64,000 nt of DNA, taken from the NCBI GenBank assembly GCA_946811185.2, contig OX328106.1:42296311-42360310 (forward strand), given 5' to 3'. Source of the stretch: Hippopus hippopus (Eukaryota; Mollusca; Bivalvia; Cardiida; Cardiidae). The notes beneath the pieces are model-generated. The model was not told the DNA's origin and made no database searches. It was given only the letters and a program-made list of their open reading frames with translations. Positions 1 to 11,764 of the stretch are shown piece by piece (within the stretch, counting starts at the first letter, position 1; every line of letters begins with the position of its first letter). The translations under genes were made by a program, and so were the position numbers.

Positions 1-720
1 AACCCAGTTTGGTTAGGTCAAATCACCTAGTTTGTCAGTGGAAACAAAAAAGACACAGGCAAAAATTTTCCCAAAGGATTTAAAAACAAAATTCAAAACC
101 TGAAACATCAAAAATAAAGTATGAAATAGCTAAATTAATTTTTTGTTTTTTATTTTGACTGCATCAATATAGATTAGAAGGAACTGTAATCTGGGTGAAG
201 GCCCAAAAAATTGGAAATCAAAATTGGAATCAACTGGTCCTGCAGGCCTGTTGAAAATCTATGTTAGTGTCGAACCCTGACTTAATAATGTTGACCTTGC
301 TTTGATCCACCATAATTTTTGTGCTTTGATAAAAATCAAAATAACAGTGTACAGCAACAATTACCACAGATTACCGACTTTTCACTCTTGGGTTATTCCC
401 ATCCGCAACTGGCAGATTTTGGGTAGGCCTGCCTAGTCCAAAATTCATAACAAAGACGCAAATTTCGTTCCATGAATTGAATGCATATTTTTAACTAACC
501 ATTGGTACTATCCATAAGATTGGATTTCTTCACAATCAATGCTTCCTTTGAAGTAAAACCTCTCTTTTAATTTCTTTTTGAGACAAAAACCCGATAATTT
601 TGTATCCATGAAAAATCGCTGCACACGGTCACCATGAAAAACGGTGTGACGTAATAATTAGAGAAAGCGTAAGATATACTTGATAAGCGTCTCATCACAC
701 TGCCATGGCAGAAGAGGCCT
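1..720. other. No gene recognised
   Basis: AT-rich sequence without a convincing reading frame, splice-site pair or mobile-element signature. Nothing supportable is seen before the first MITE fragment at about 722. Confidence 0.6.
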
Positions 721-721
721 T

Positions 722-1398
722 GATTAACTCTTTACCACACGATAAAATCTTAGAATTGCCCAAATTAAAAGCATTTGCAGAGGAAAAAATAACTGTGACT
801 CAAAAAATGGATTTTTTTTGGAAGGGTACAAAACATTGTGGGAAAAGGAGAGAATGCTCGGCTTATAAGCTATATTTCTTTGCGAGGGTTGGTGAAAGTC
901 ATTGTAACTAGATTTCATTCCCCTCCACCACAGTCAACCATGTTTCGGCTTTGTTTATTTTGGGAAACAAAGAAAAGAATGGTGTTCCCAGTAGGTTGTT
1001 TACAAGTTCTGTTTTGCATACGAAAAAAAATATTAGACTTGTCAATATTGAAAGCTTCTGCGGACGACAAGAAAACTCAAATGTTGAGGTTTGGGTTGCA
1101 AGGGTAGAAAGCATTGATAGAAAAGGATCAATGTCGGTCAACGGCATCATATCCTTTTTTCTTTTCCCACGATCTTTTCAAAAGCATTTTTACCAGGGTC
1201 GTCAAAACTTGTTTGGATTGTTTGGTGGCCTAATATAATTTAAAAGAAGGTTAACCCTTTACCAAACGACAAAATTTTAGACTGGTCCAAATTGCAAGCA
1301 CTTGCAGACGACAAAATAAACGTAACTCAAAAATTGAAATTTGTTTCCAGCACTATCTCAGGGTCGTAAAAACCAGGGATTGTTTGGTAAAGGGTTAA
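722..1398. repeat. Three decayed TTAA-type palindromic MITE copies
   Basis: Three pieces of the window's dominant repeat lie side by side. A left half (722-860) runs from the terminal CTCTTTACCA-like sequence into the CATTGTGGGAAAAGGAGA core. A diverged full-length copy spans about 1021-1240. A compact copy at about 1250-1398 keeps both ends (TTAACCCTTTACCAAACGAC and GGTAAAGGGTTAA) but has lost the central palindrome. The short ORFs here are chance frames in repeats. Confidence 0.7.
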
Positions 1399-1889
1399 CG
1401 GCCGATTCCAGACTTGTGTCCCGTTTAAGAAACCGTCACTTGTAGATTTTTTTTTTTTCCTTTAAAAACTGATAGACTATGTTAATTAACAGACGTCGCT
1501 TCTACTAAATCTACAACAAAATCATTGTTGAACAATAGATGAAAAATTAACCATGCATGATACGAAGAGCTTTTGAAAAAAAGCTGAATACACTAAGGAT
1601 AGATCTAGAGTAGAGTGTCTACGTGGAGGTTCAAGAAGATTGTCCCGATGCCGACAGAAATTGATCATGAACCGTTGTCATTTTATTAGAGTGTAGATAT
1701 GATCCCTTGAAAATGTCAGACAGCATCAATACTTGTCACAGTTACAGGTTGAACCATTTATTAGCGTGTACAGTTAACAAAACTATAAGAAAAACATCTC
1801 GAAAGGTGCCTCCGCTCTTTCCGATCATTCCCCTAATGCAGAAGAAAAACTCGCAAATTCCGTTGTCTGCTCATATCATATTCTTCGAA

Positions 1890-2890
1890 GATTTGATGTA
1901 TTTGAAAAATGCCATCTAGCGGAAGATAATGGCGCGAATTTTTTACTTCTCTTCGGATACGTTGTCTGCGCATGTCATATTCTTCGAAGATTCGACCTGT
2001 CTGCTATGACGCATCACCCATCCCCGTATACCTGGGAAAAGTAGGGCTTATACCAAAGCTATTAGCCTATTACCCAAGCATGTAGGGACTGTTTTAATAA
2101 ATGGCCGATGCATAGGTCACATGCTAGCCGATCATAGCTGAATGAATCGCACCAGGTAGCGTTTTGTTGAGTAAATGTTCATTTCATTTTGAAATTCAAA
2201 GTAACGGTTGTTGTTTTGAAAAGTAGTCCGGTTCTGTACCCAGAATGCCCAAATTAGATAGATGTGTATTTGTAGAATGCCATCTAGCGGGAGATAATGC
2301 TTCGGATAAAATGGCGGGAATGACGTCATAAAACACTTTGAACACGTGAACTTTGGAAGCGATGGATTTATGTTCTGACACGATGTCGCGTAGAGTATTT
2401 ACTAATAAGTGTAAAGTTTAAAAGCTTAGAGCTCTACTTTCTTCAGACCATTACCGTATGTAGTATTGATATTGAGTTCATGAGGCGATGACGGGTATTT
2501 TTCTCTAAGTATGACGAAGTAGAAGTACAGCTTGGCATGTGAAAAATCAAATCGAAAGTTTATTCCATGTAGGCTACAGAGGGAGTGAGGGGGAATCAAA
2601 CACTGTCATTCCCGAAATGATCATTACCGAAACGAAAAATAGCGTAATGGAGGTGATCGCGTGATGTTCTGTAGACTAATGCGATACATGTAGCATGGAT
2701 AATTAACCGGTAAGTCTAAAGCTTAAAAGCGTATTATGAATAAATAGACGCACAGCTTGGCATTTCAAAAGAAACCCACTCGAAAGTTTATTCCTTGGAG
2801 GCTATAGAAGGGGTAATCAAATACTGTCATTCCCGTAATGATCATTACCGAAACGTCAAGTAGCATAACGGAGATGATCGCTCTGTAACG
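1890..2890. repeat. Degenerate local direct duplications
   Basis: A segment with ATGCCATCTAGCGG and AGATAATG occurs near 1910 and again near 2279. A longer block containing ACAGCTTGGCAT, CGAAAGTTTATTCC, ACTGTCATTCCCG and TGATCATTACCGAAACG occurs near 2530-2650 and again near 2750-2880. No coding capacity is evident, and I do not recognise a named element. Confidence 0.6.
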
Positions 2891-3207
2891 GGGTTGACTT
2901 AAAAAGAAAAGACTTCGTAAAATGCTTGTCGTAAGTATAAAGCAATTAAATCTATAGGCTAAACAACTGCTTATGATACGAAGTTTTTACAAATACTTAA
3001 TCCGGGATCGGACTGCACTTTTATGCGGTTCGATGCCGGTCTGCATTGTCCGCTGTGGATCTAGAGTTGCACTAGGCAGCCTAGGGGTTAAAAGTAAAAC
3101 TGTATTCATGTATTAGTAAAAATGTACTTGTTATTATAGTCAAAGCCAATTGTTTCTTTGTTATGGTCAAAGTCATACATTTATTTGATTGGACTTCAGT
3201 TTACTTT

Positions 3208-4395
3208 AACCCATTGCTACGCAGTCCCTACTTTTCACGAAACCGAGAAACAAGCCTTTAGAGGACACTGTGAGAAAAGGAGAAAATGCTGGTAACCGGC
3301 ATTTTCTCCTTTTCCCACAATGTTTTCTACCAATCACAAAACAATTTTTTAAATATCCAGTTACTTTTATTGTGTTTTCTGCAAATGCTTTCGATTTGGA
3401 CAAACCTAAAATATTGTCGTTCGGTAATGAGTTAATGCTTTTATGAATGATATGGTTTATTATTACTGTCTTGATCTGTTGCCGAACAGTCCCATAGCCT
3501 AAGCTTTTCACGATCCTAACATAGTACATTTGAGAGGAGCATTGTGAGAAAGGAAAATTGCTTATGACGGATAGTTTTTTTTTTGCACCCACACTGCTTT
3601 CTTCTCTTCGTGAATAGTTTAGTCCAAGCTTTTTATGGCTCTCAGGTAGTATATTTGAGGGGAGCATTGTCACTTTTATTCTGTTGTCTGCAAATGCTTT
3701 CGATTTGGACAAACCTAAAATATTGTCGTTCGGTAATGAGTTAATGCTTTTATGAATGATATCATGGTTTATTATTACTGTCTTGATCTGTTGCCGAACA
3801 GTCCCATAGCCTAAGCTTTTCACGATCCTAACGTAGTACATTTGAGAGGAGCAGTGTGGGACAGGAAAATTGCTTATGACGGGCATTTTTTTTTTTTGCA
3901 CCCACACTGCTTTCTTCTCTTCGTGAATAGTTTAGTCTAGGCATTTTATGGCTCTCAGGTAGTTTATTTGAGGGGAGCATTGTGGGGGAGGGTAAATTGC
4001 CTGTGGGGGAGGGAAAATTGCATACGACGGGTAGGATTTTTTTTTTTTTTTTTTCTTTCTTACTCCCACATGGCTTTCTTCTCCCCTTGAATAGTCCAAG
4101 CTTTTCATGATCCTTACTTAGTACATTCGGGAAGAGCACTGTGAGGAAAGGAAAATTGTTTATGATGGACAGGTTTTCTTTTTCTCTCGCTCTTTCTTTC
4201 TCCCACATTGTCTTTTGACTCTGAGGTAGTACATGTGCAAAAAGCATTGCGAGAGGGGGAAGATGTTCATAACGAGCGCTGTCTTCCTTCTCCCACATTT
4301 CTTTCATATAAATTACTTATTCAACGATCGTCCAGCGATTAAAATTGTTGCCTCTAGTCATTCTCAGTGTTATGTTGTCTGGTAAAGAGTTCATT
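3208..4395 (-). repeat. Cluster of duplicated TTAA-type MITE copies
   Basis: One copy with the GAAAATGCTGGTAACCGGCA palindromic core spans about 3208-3437. It is followed by at least three partial copies repeating a block with TTCGATTTGGACAAACCTAA and TATTGTCGTTCGGTAATGAG (3390-3435 and 3690-3745). The pattern indicates tandem duplication after insertion. The long minus-strand frames at 3206-3907 and 3828-4307 read straight through these repeats and are not considered genes. Confidence 0.65.
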
Positions 4396-4410
4396 ATAAA
4401 AAAGATATAA

Positions 4411-4840
4411 TATAAATATTAAAAAAAAAATCTTTTTACAGAAAAACATACGTCTTCTATTTCATATAAGTCTACAAGCTGCTAGTATACATTTCATCAA
4501 AATCTCGTTAATTACAGCATATTCTGTAGTCATCTTATATTTGATTCTTTGATTAAACTGAATTGGAACGCATTTTGTACATTTCCTATTCCTAAAACTT
4601 TTCGGTGTAAAGAGTTCAATAATAGAAATATATGATAAAAATATAAAAAGTAATCTTTATACAGAAAATAAACGTCTTCTATTTCATATAAGCCTCCAAG
4701 CTACTAGTATACATTTCATCAAAATCCCTTTAATTACAACATATTGTGTAGTTGTCTTATATTCGATTCTGTGATTAAATTGAATTTGAACGCATTTGGT
4801 ACATTTCCTATTCATAAAGCTTCTCGGTGTTTCGTGGAGT
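4411..4840. repeat. Tandem duplication, about 221-bp unit, two copies
   Basis: The landmark CGTCTTCTATTTCATATAAG occurs at about 4451 and again about 221 bp later, followed in both copies by CTAGTATACATTTCATCAAA and a matching AT-rich stretch. No function is assigned. Confidence 0.7.
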
Positions 4841-5039
4841 TGATAATCTAGATCCCTCCGAGTATATGCTTTCATGTATGTAAATCTTGTTTATCTGTTC
4901 ATCACGTTTGTATATATTTGTATATAAGTGAATGTATGTGAACATGTTCTTGTACATATCTATTTGTTTTCACCCCATCACTGTAAAATCTGGAAAATTG
5001 ATCATGTGAATCATTGCCACTTCATGATTTTTTATTAAT

Positions 5040-5725
5040 CTTGGAATTACGTATGCAGGTTGTAGGTATATGTCAGAGAGTATATGGGCATGTCTCTACA
5101 TACTTTGCATATTTTGAGTATATATATATGCATTACGTATGTGTTTTTTAAGGTAAAGTTGCATGTGTGTACATATGTTTATTATTATTATTATTATCAT
5201 TATTATTGTTTTGTTTTTTTTGGTCCAGATTTGTGTCTATTTACTCTATGGATAAACATGTAATTGCATATTCTGCGTATATGTACACCACGTATGTGTA
5301 TTTTTGCATTTACCTGCATGTGCAGGTTGCAAATACATCTTAGAATAGTATATGAGCATGCCTATACATATTTTGTGTATATGTGCCTCACGTATATGTA
5401 TTTTTATGTAAGGATGCATGTGTGTAGAAATGTTCTTGTACAGATGTTTACATATTTTGACTGGTGTACATTGCATTAGTGTTTTCTGCACATGAGTGCA
5501 CGTGTATGTATCTATGTACATCGCGTGCGTGTTTTTTGCATATGGGTGCATGTGTATGTATATGTGTGCATTATGTGCGTGCTTTTTTGCATATATGTTC
5601 ATGTGTATATATACATTTTGTACAGGTTTGTGTCTATTTACTCCATCGGTAAATTATGTACAGATGTGTGCATATATTGTCTATGTGTACATTACGTATG
5701 TGTTTTCTCCATATGTATCATTCCT
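5040..5725. repeat. Degenerate GT/TA-rich repeat tract
   Basis: Imperfect recurrence of TATGTGTATTTTTGCAT-like and GTACATTACGTATGTG-like phrases with a period of roughly 60-110 bp. Overlapping frames on both strands read low-complexity YTCM-type peptides, typical of repeat shadows. Confidence 0.6.
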
Positions 5726-6005
5726 CCATCAAGGCTTATTTTCAGATTTCTAGACTCTATTTAATGACTGAGAGATCGAATTGTTAGAATTTTGATTTCT
5801 AAGATTTCGTTTCTGTTGAAAAGTCACTCCTGTAATGTCTTGGTTTCTATCTAGGTAAAACCAGCAGGAAAATGTAGAATTTGATTTTAAAACTTTGCAT
5901 TTATACTTGACAGATTATGACGTCATGTATCCTCCCCATATAAGTTAGAAAATTAGTACCCATCTAGTCCACCTCTTCTACCAACTCTATCCAATCTGTT
6001 TCAAA

Positions 6006-6224
6006 ATGTACCGATCATCATTTCTATCTTTTTTCTTACTTCTTCTTGTTTCTTTTTTTAACGTTTTATTTGCAAGAACAACCCTTCTTTATTTTCCTGT
6101 CATTATGTTATCGAGGATCCTTGCTACTTGTCGGGCTTCTGCTGTTTCGGACGTTTATCACGGATTTGTTGTTGTTTCGGTAGCTGCGCGTCTGATGACT
6201 GATAAATTGTTTGATCCACCATAG
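6006..6224 (+). CDS. Short hydrophobic ORF at the 5' end of the LINE
   Basis: A 72-residue frame starting with ATG, with a strongly hydrophobic N-terminus (a run of Phe/Leu around residues 5-25) that could be a signal or membrane segment. It ends at TAG where the 2A/endonuclease frame is already open from about 6215. The large ORF has no ATG before its 2A motif, so this segment may be the genuine N-terminus separated by a single-frame shift, or an upstream ORF. It could also be fortuitous. Confidence 0.4.
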   Translation: MYRSSFLSFFLLLLVSFFNVLFARTTLLYFPVIMLSRILATCRASAVSDVYHGFVVVSVAARLMTDKLFDPP

Positions 6225-9200
6225 GTATAGAAGTTGCGATCTGGCGCGCGTCTATCGGAAGCTTCTATGCAAGTACACACAGCTGCATTAGACGATATCG
6301 TTTTATCATTAACCTTATAAACGCTTTCAATCTGATTCTCATCACTTTTTTGGATATATGCTATCAAACGTACAAAAGTATCAGGCCAAACTCAAAAGCA
6401 ATTTTAACTTTCTCTCTTCATTACATTTTGTCTATATTACTTATTCTATCAGGTGATGTAGAGACCAATCCGGGACCCATTATGAATACCCCGTCATCTA
6501 GCGACAGACTTTCTATTATTCACCTTAACATTCGCAGCATTCGAAATAAACTGTCTTTCATCTCTGACCAGCTCTCGGATTTCGATATCATGTGCTTTAC
6601 GGAAACCCATTTGAATAGCACTATTCCTACCTCAGACTTGACAGTTGATAACCAGGACAGTACATTGTATAGACAGGATCTCACTTCACACTCCGGCGGA
6701 CTCCTTGTATATGTTGCGAATTCCCTGTTCTCAAAAAGACGAACTGATTTGGAATACCTATCTATTCATTGTATATGGGTTGAGATTAAATACCGTTCAT
6801 CTTCCTTTCTTCTTTGCAACGTGTACAGATCTCCAAGTACGCCGGTGGCCTTTTGGGAAAATTTTAATTCGACACTGGAAAGAGCTTTAGAGTCTAATTC
6901 AAATATTGTGATAGTTGGGGATCTCAACCAAAATCTGTTAGACAAAAATGAGTCTCATCTCTCCAATACCATGGTCTTAAATAATCTAACTAACGTAATT
7001 ACTAAACCAACACGAGTCACCAGTTTTTCTGAGACACTGATTGATCCAATATTAGTCACTGATCCTATAGATGTTATTGGAGCCGATACTTTGGATATTG
7101 ACCCTATCATTACTGATCATAAAGCAACCCTGGTCATGTTGAAATTTACGTTTGCGCCAACGGTATGCTCTAAAAGAAGGATCTGGTATTACGAACGTGC
7201 TGATTTTAACGAGCTCAACCGTCTTATAATAACCGAAAATTGGAACTTTTTAGACAACTCTGACATTAACGACGGTTGCGAACTTTTCACTAATAAACTA
7301 TTAGAAATGATGTCAATATGTATTCCGTCTAAACAAGTAACAATTAGACCTAATGACAGACCCTGGTATGACTCCGAGATAAGGAGACTTACCAGACAAC
7401 GTGACAGACAAAAGAAAATCATGACAAAAAAAGGACGACCTAGTGACTGGGTAAAATATAAGTACCTAAGAAATAGGGTTAACAATTTGAAAAAAAATGC
7501 TAAAGAACGTTATTTTGATCATCTCGATGACTGTTTGTCTAATTATCGTCTCGATAATCCCAAAATATACTGGAAACACATACGGCGTTTGGTTAATATT
7601 AATAAAAAATCAGATTCCATACCAATTTTACGAACATTTGAAAATAATGCAGAAATTCTACATTATACAGACATAGAAAAAGCAGAGAGCCTTAATAAGT
7701 ATTTTTGCTCTATATCATTTGTTGATGACTCAAGCGTTGAATTACCTAGATTTGAAGCTAGAACTGATTGCAAGCTTGAGAGTATTGTTATATCAGTACG
7801 TGAAATAGAAAGTATTTTAAGTACCCTATGTACCAATAAAGCTGCAGGTCCTGATTTCATTAGTCATAAAGTACTTAAGAATGTTAAAAACAGTATAGCC
7901 GTTCCACTTTTCAAGCTTTTCAATAAGTCGCTTAATGATGGAATTTTTCCAAACAGCTGGAAAGAGGCAATTGTAAATCCTCTTTTTAAAAAGGGAGACA
8001 AATCTTTAGTGAGTAATTACCGTCCTATATCTCTTTTAAGCTGCCTAGGTAAACTCATGGAAAGATGTGTTTACAAGCACGTTTATAATTATTTGCATTT
8101 TAATGATTTATTATACAAAAAACAGTCCGGATTCCTTCGTGGACATTCAACCGTATATCAATTGCTCGATATTTACCAACAAATTGTCTCTTCTGTAGAT
8201 TCCAAACAAAACCTTTGCATGGTTTTCTGTGATATATCGAAAGCATTTGACAGAGTTTGGCATAGAGGCTTGGTATTCAAACTTCGCCAGCATGGAATAA
8301 GCGGACCTTTTTTGAACTGGTTTGTGAACTATCTCGAAGGCCGCAAGCAGTCAGTTGTAGTTAATTCCGTGAGGTCAAGGTCATTGTCAGTTAATGCTGG
8401 TGTCCCCCAAGGCTCAGTACTCGGGCCTCTACTCTTCTTGGTATATGTCAATGACATTTCGGAAAATTTATTAAGTATAAGTCGTTTATTTGCAGACGAC
8501 ACTAGTCTCGCCTGTTCTGCAACACGAATACCTGATATCGAAGGTATCTTGAATCATGATCTTTTCATGATTTCCAATTGGGCAAAACAATGGTTAGTAG
8601 ACTTTAACCCTTCCAAGACAGTTGCTATGTTATTTTCCAATAAAAACATCGATCCTCCAACTTTACTGTTTGATAGTGTTCATATTCAGTTTGTAGAAGA
8701 TCACAAACATTTAGGTTTGACATTAAGTAGTAATGGTAAATGGCAGGTGCATGTAAACAACTTAACTAAGTCAGCGTCCAAAATTCTCGGAATCATGAGG
8801 AATTTAAAATTCAAACTCAAACGGGATTCGCTCAATCAAATTTATATATCTTTTCTGCGTCCGATCTTGGAGTACTCATCAGTAGTTTGGGATAATTGTA
8901 CAGAGCGAGAAAAAGAATCATTGGAGAAAATACAAATCGAAGCAGCAAGAATAGTAACTGGCTTAACCCGATCTGCATCACTGACCAATATCTATAGAGA
9001 AATCGGGTGGTTAAGTCTTGATAATAGAAGAAAGTACCAAAAAATAATACTCGTATACAAGATAATTAATGGTCTTACTCCTAATTATCTTACTGACATA
9101 TTTCCTCGACAAGTAAATAATAGAACAGATTACACGTTACGTAATGCCAATGACATTGATTTGATAGCATGTAGGACTGAATTGTTTGCAAAATCGTTCT

Positions 9201-9646
9201 TTCCTTCAGCAGTTTCTCTTTGGAATGAGCTTCCTCAAGATCTAAAATCTATAGAATCTATATCCTTATTTAAATCTTCGATTTTACGAACATTCTCAGT
9301 CCCCAAGGTACCTCGTCATTATTTTATTGGAGATCGCAAATATTCGGTATTCCACGCAAGAATACGTAACAGATGTAGTAATCTCAACCACGACCTCTTT
9401 ACTAATCACATAATACTGGACCCAAGCTGTATATGTGGACACGAAGTTGAAGATGCAGATCATTACTTTTTTCATTGCACTCAATATACTGCTTCAAGAA
9501 TAAAACTCTTCCGCGACTTACACCGCTTCCACCCTTTAAGTACAAGGCTACTACTTCTAGGCTCATCGGATTTTAGTTTTGAGGATAATGCTAAAATTTT
9601 TCGCACTACGCAAGTGTTTATAAGGGAATCTGAAAGGTTTACATAA
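6215..9646 (+). CDS. LINE polyprotein: 2A peptide, APE endonuclease, reverse transcriptase
   Basis: Open from 6215. The first in-frame ATG (6482) lies just after the 2A motif GDVETNPGP, so the upstream start is uncertain. Endonuclease signatures follow: LSIIHLNIRSIRNK, CFTETHLN (catalytic Glu), GDLNQN and ITDHKATLV. The reverse transcriptase shows NYRPISLL, QSGFLRGHST, CDISKAFDRVWH (motif A), GVPQGSVLGPLL (motif B) and LFADDTSL (motif C, FADD). A C-terminal Cys/His cluster (CICGHEVEDADHYFFHC) is typical of molluscan CR1/L2-like elements. Apart from the unsolved start the frame is intact over about 1,100 codons, so insertion was probably recent. 2A skipping would release the N-terminal peptide from the enzyme. 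Confidence 0.9.
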   Translation, partial: STIGIEVAIWRASIGSFYASTHSCIRRYRFIINLINAFNLILITFLDICYQTYKSIRPNSKAILTFSLHYILSILLILSGDVETNPGPIMNTPSSSDRLSIIHLNIRSIRNKLSFISDQLSDFDIMCFTETHLNSTIPTSDLTVDNQDSTLYRQDLTSHSGGLLVYVANSLFSKRRTDLEYLSIHCIWVEIKYRSSSFLLCNVYRSPSTPVAFWENFNSTLERALESNSNIVIVGDLNQNLLDKNESHLSNTMVLNNLTNVITKPTRVTSFSETLIDPILVTDPIDVIGADTLDIDPIITDHKATLVMLKFTFAPTVCSKRRIWYYERADFNELNRLIITENWNFLDNSDINDGCELFTNKLLEMMSICIPSKQVTIRPNDRPWYDSEIRRLTRQRDRQKKIMTKKGRPSDWVKYKYLRNRVNNLKKNAKERYFDHLDDCLSNYRLDNPKIYWKHIRRLVNINKKSDSIPILRTFENNAEILHYTDIEKAESLNKYFCSISFVDDSSVELPRFEARTDCKLESIVISVREIESILSTLCTNKAAGPDFISHKVLKNVKNSIAVPLFKLFNKSLNDGIFPNSWKEAIVNPLFKKGDKSLVSNYRPISLLSCLGKLMERCVYKHVYNYLHFNDLLYKKQSGFLRGHSTVYQLLDIYQQIVSSVDSKQNLCMVFCDISKAFDRVWHRGLVFKLRQHGISGPFLNWFVNYLEGRKQSVVVNSVRSRSLSVNAGVPQGSVLGPLLFLVYVNDISENLLSISRLFADDTSLACSATRIPDIEGILNHDLFMISNWAKQWLVDFNPSKTVAMLFSNKNIDPPTLLFDSVHIQFVEDHKHLGLTLSSNGKWQVHVNNLTKSASKILGIMRNLKFKLKRDSLNQIYISFLRPILEYSSVVWDNCTEREKESLEKIQIEAARIVTGLTRSASLTNIYREIGWLSLDNRRKYQKIILVYKIINGLTPNYLTDIFPRQVNNRTDYTLRNANDIDLIACRTELFAKSFFPSAVSLWNELPQDLKSIESISLFKSSILRTFSVPKVPRHYFIGDRKYSVFHARIRNRCSNLNHDLFTNHIILDPSCICGHEVEDADHYFFHCTQYTASRIKLFRDLHRFHPLSTRLLLLGSSDFSFEDNAKIFRTTQVFIRESERFT

Positions 9647-10589
9647 CGTCGTGCAGCTGCAACAACTCATGATTCATATACAACAGTTGTGTGATGCACG
9701 ACCTGGCGTCACTTGCTCGACAAGCGGTAGGTCTATCCCGAGAACATATCTTCCATCAGTTTTTTTTTTTTTTTCTTCTTTAATTTATTTTTTTTCCTTT
9801 TGATTGACTTATTTCTTTAACAAATTTTCATTTGTATGCATGTTGTTTCCGTTCATGACCGGAAAGACACTGTCTTCTCTACATGCTAGCCCGAAAGTTA
9901 TTTATTGTATGGTTTTCTTTTTAATATTTCTGGTATTATTGAAGACCTTATTCTGTGTAAGTTAAACAAAAGGGAATGGCCGAAGCTAAGTTGTGAGAAC
10001 TTGTGGCCAGACCCTTTTGCCTTATTTAAATGATTACTGTCTTTGTTATATAGAAAACTATGTATACAATTGGCAATAAAATATGTTTAAACTAAACTTA
10101 ATCTTCAATTCCCGTTCATTTCTTACCGGGTGCAACTGAACTGTATCAAAAGCTTGGTTACGGAAATGATGTTAGTTAGCAGACGGGACTGGTCATTTCG
10201 ATCCAGAATTACGAACATCACTTTCAATTTCTCACTGTCGATGTGATCATGCGCTAACTAAAGGACTTTAATATCCATTTCATTATAATTATCTCAGAAA
10301 GAAAAACGGTACTGTTTTTTTTTTCCAAAAAATTGCAAACTTCTTAAGAAAATGAAGACTGAGCCTTACTAAACCGTCAAGATATAACTAAACATTGTTG
10401 AAAACAACGTTTTAACAAAAAACAAACAACCAAAGGAATGGTAGACAAGAAAAACAAAAATCCATTTTAGTAGTCTTAAATTAAAGTTAGGTTTTATTTC
10501 AGATCAACTGAATAATTTAACTTTTACACATTAATTATTTTAAACAATGCACCATCGGCGTCTCTCACGTTCGTCTGAGCCCCATGTAA

Positions 10590-10820
10590 TTACCTCTTTT
10601 CCAAACGGCAAAATTCGAAGCTAGTCCGATTTGAAAGCATTTGCAGACGACAAATTAAATGTGGATCATATGATAAGATTTGTCTTTGAAAAAGAAGAAA
10701 AAAATGTGGGATAAAGGAGAAAATGCTGGTTACCAGCATTTTCTCCTTTTTTTCACAATATTTTGAAAAGCCTTTTCATTGAGGGTCTTTCAAACTCGGG
10801 ATTGTATGGTAAACAATTAT
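10590..10820 (+). repeat. TTAA-type palindromic MITE copy
   Basis: Contains GAAAGCATTTGCAGACGACA and the palindromic core GAGAAAATGCTGGTTACCAG followed by its complement, ending near GGGATTGTATGGTAAAC. Both ends are diverged. Confidence 0.75.
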
Positions 10821-10884
10821 ACTCGTACTTATTCTAATTGTAGAAATTTTTATTGCAGATATCATCCAATAGCAAAGAGTGACT

Positions 10885-11195
10885 GGCAGAGTCCGGTGGC
10901 TTTGTCGGTTATGTACAGGGCTTGAAATCAGGGGATCGCTGGTTCGAATCCCCAGATCAGTCAATTTCTTTTCGAGGAGTGCTGATAGTCATTGTGACAG
11001 GATTCATTCCTTACCTTTGATCACTGTTTAGATTATGGTTAAGTGGAAAAGCAGTCAGTGGCTTGGAAAGAAATTTGTGCGAAGTATTAGTAAAAGAATC
11101 ACCAGGAAAACTCGCATGATTAGAGAATTGACCGTCGCAAGATCAAGCTGAAGTAATGTTGAAAACGGCGTTGAAAACCAAACAAACGAAAAAGT
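10885..11195 (+). mobile_element. tRNA-derived SINE, family with AAACAAACAAA tail
   Basis: The tRNA-like head carries a B box (GGTTCGAATCCCC, near 10938). A conserved middle (TTTCTTTTCGAGGAGTGCTGATAGTCATTGTGACAGGATTCA region) and a 3' end GTTGAAAACGGCGTTGAAAA followed by CCAAACAAACGAAA complete it. The same layout recurs at 38941-39216 and, inverted, at 33750-34040. It is not a functional tRNA gene. Confidence 0.8.
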
Positions 11196-11460
11196 GGGTG
11201 TTTGAAACTCGTGCTTCAACTGAAAACTCTTCAACTTAAAGAAAGCCCAACTATACGACAAATCATGGAGTTTGGTGCTTAGATCACAGATTTTCTTGTT
11301 TAAACTTGACCAGGAAAATCCTTTGTTCAAGAACTTCGTGCCTTCTCATTGGTCGAAAGCACAGCAAAGTGTCCTTGTGGGACCAAAAAAATGCTTCTTT
11401 TATTGGCCAATATCTGCCTCGGTACAGTGATGAAGCGTATTGTAATCAAGCGTAAAACAT

Positions 11461-11690
11461 TAACTCTTTAACACAATCTTGTGTTGTAACGACTCCGGGT
11501 GAGACGACTTTCGAAAACATTGTGGGAAAAGAAGAAAAGGTTGGTAGCCATAATTTTCCCATTTTTTTCTTAATTTTTTTTACCATTTCAAAATTAATTC
11601 CACCATTTAGAAAGTTATCTACAGACGTTTTAAGTGGCTTTCAATTTGGATGCGTCCACAATTTTGTCGTCTGGTAAAGAAGTAAAAGTA
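11461..11690 (+). repeat. TTAA-type palindromic MITE copy, diverged
   Basis: Runs from TTAACTCTTTAACACAATC through ACATTGTGGGAAAAGAAGAA to TTTGTCGTCTGGTAAAGAAG. The central palindrome is partly eroded. Confidence 0.6.
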
Positions 11691-11726
11691 ACGCAGGAAT
11701 CCGACGATGACAGTTTACTTTGACAG

Positions 11727-11732
11727 TTTATT
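11727..11732 (-). promoter_or_regulatory. Candidate poly(A) signal of the SLC23 gene
   Basis: AATAAA on the minus strand, 33 bp past the stop codon of the SLC23 gene. Confidence 0.5.
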
Positions 11733-11764
11733 TTGTGCTCTTCTTATGCAATATGTGTGTTATT

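Larger units (their letters stand above)
5930..10105 (+). mobile_element. Near full-length CR1/L2-type non-LTR retrotransposon (LINE)
   Basis: Bounds are approximate. A long plus-strand ORF (APE-type endonuclease plus reverse transcriptase) is followed by a 3' UTR of about 450 bp ending near 10100 in AATAAAATATGTTTAAACTA. The 5' part holds a short hydrophobic ORF and an in-frame 2A motif ahead of the endonuclease, known for several CR1/L2-clade LINEs in marine invertebrates. No clear target-site duplication was found. The 3' tail is shared with a tRNA-derived SINE at 12362-12606, suggesting this LINE family supplies the machinery for that SINE. Confidence 0.85.

Noticed and set aside
3206..4307. 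Long minus-strand frames (233 and 159 aa)
   Set aside because: They read through duplicated MITE sequence with internal repeats. No family similarity.
5246..5764. Several overlapping frames on both strands
   Set aside because: Low-complexity Tyr/Cys/His-rich peptides from a degenerate GT/TA repeat.
10890..10960. Possible tRNA gene
   Set aside because: The B box is good but the arms do not close into a cloverleaf and SINE body follows. The same applies to the heads at 12366, 38941 and 50815.
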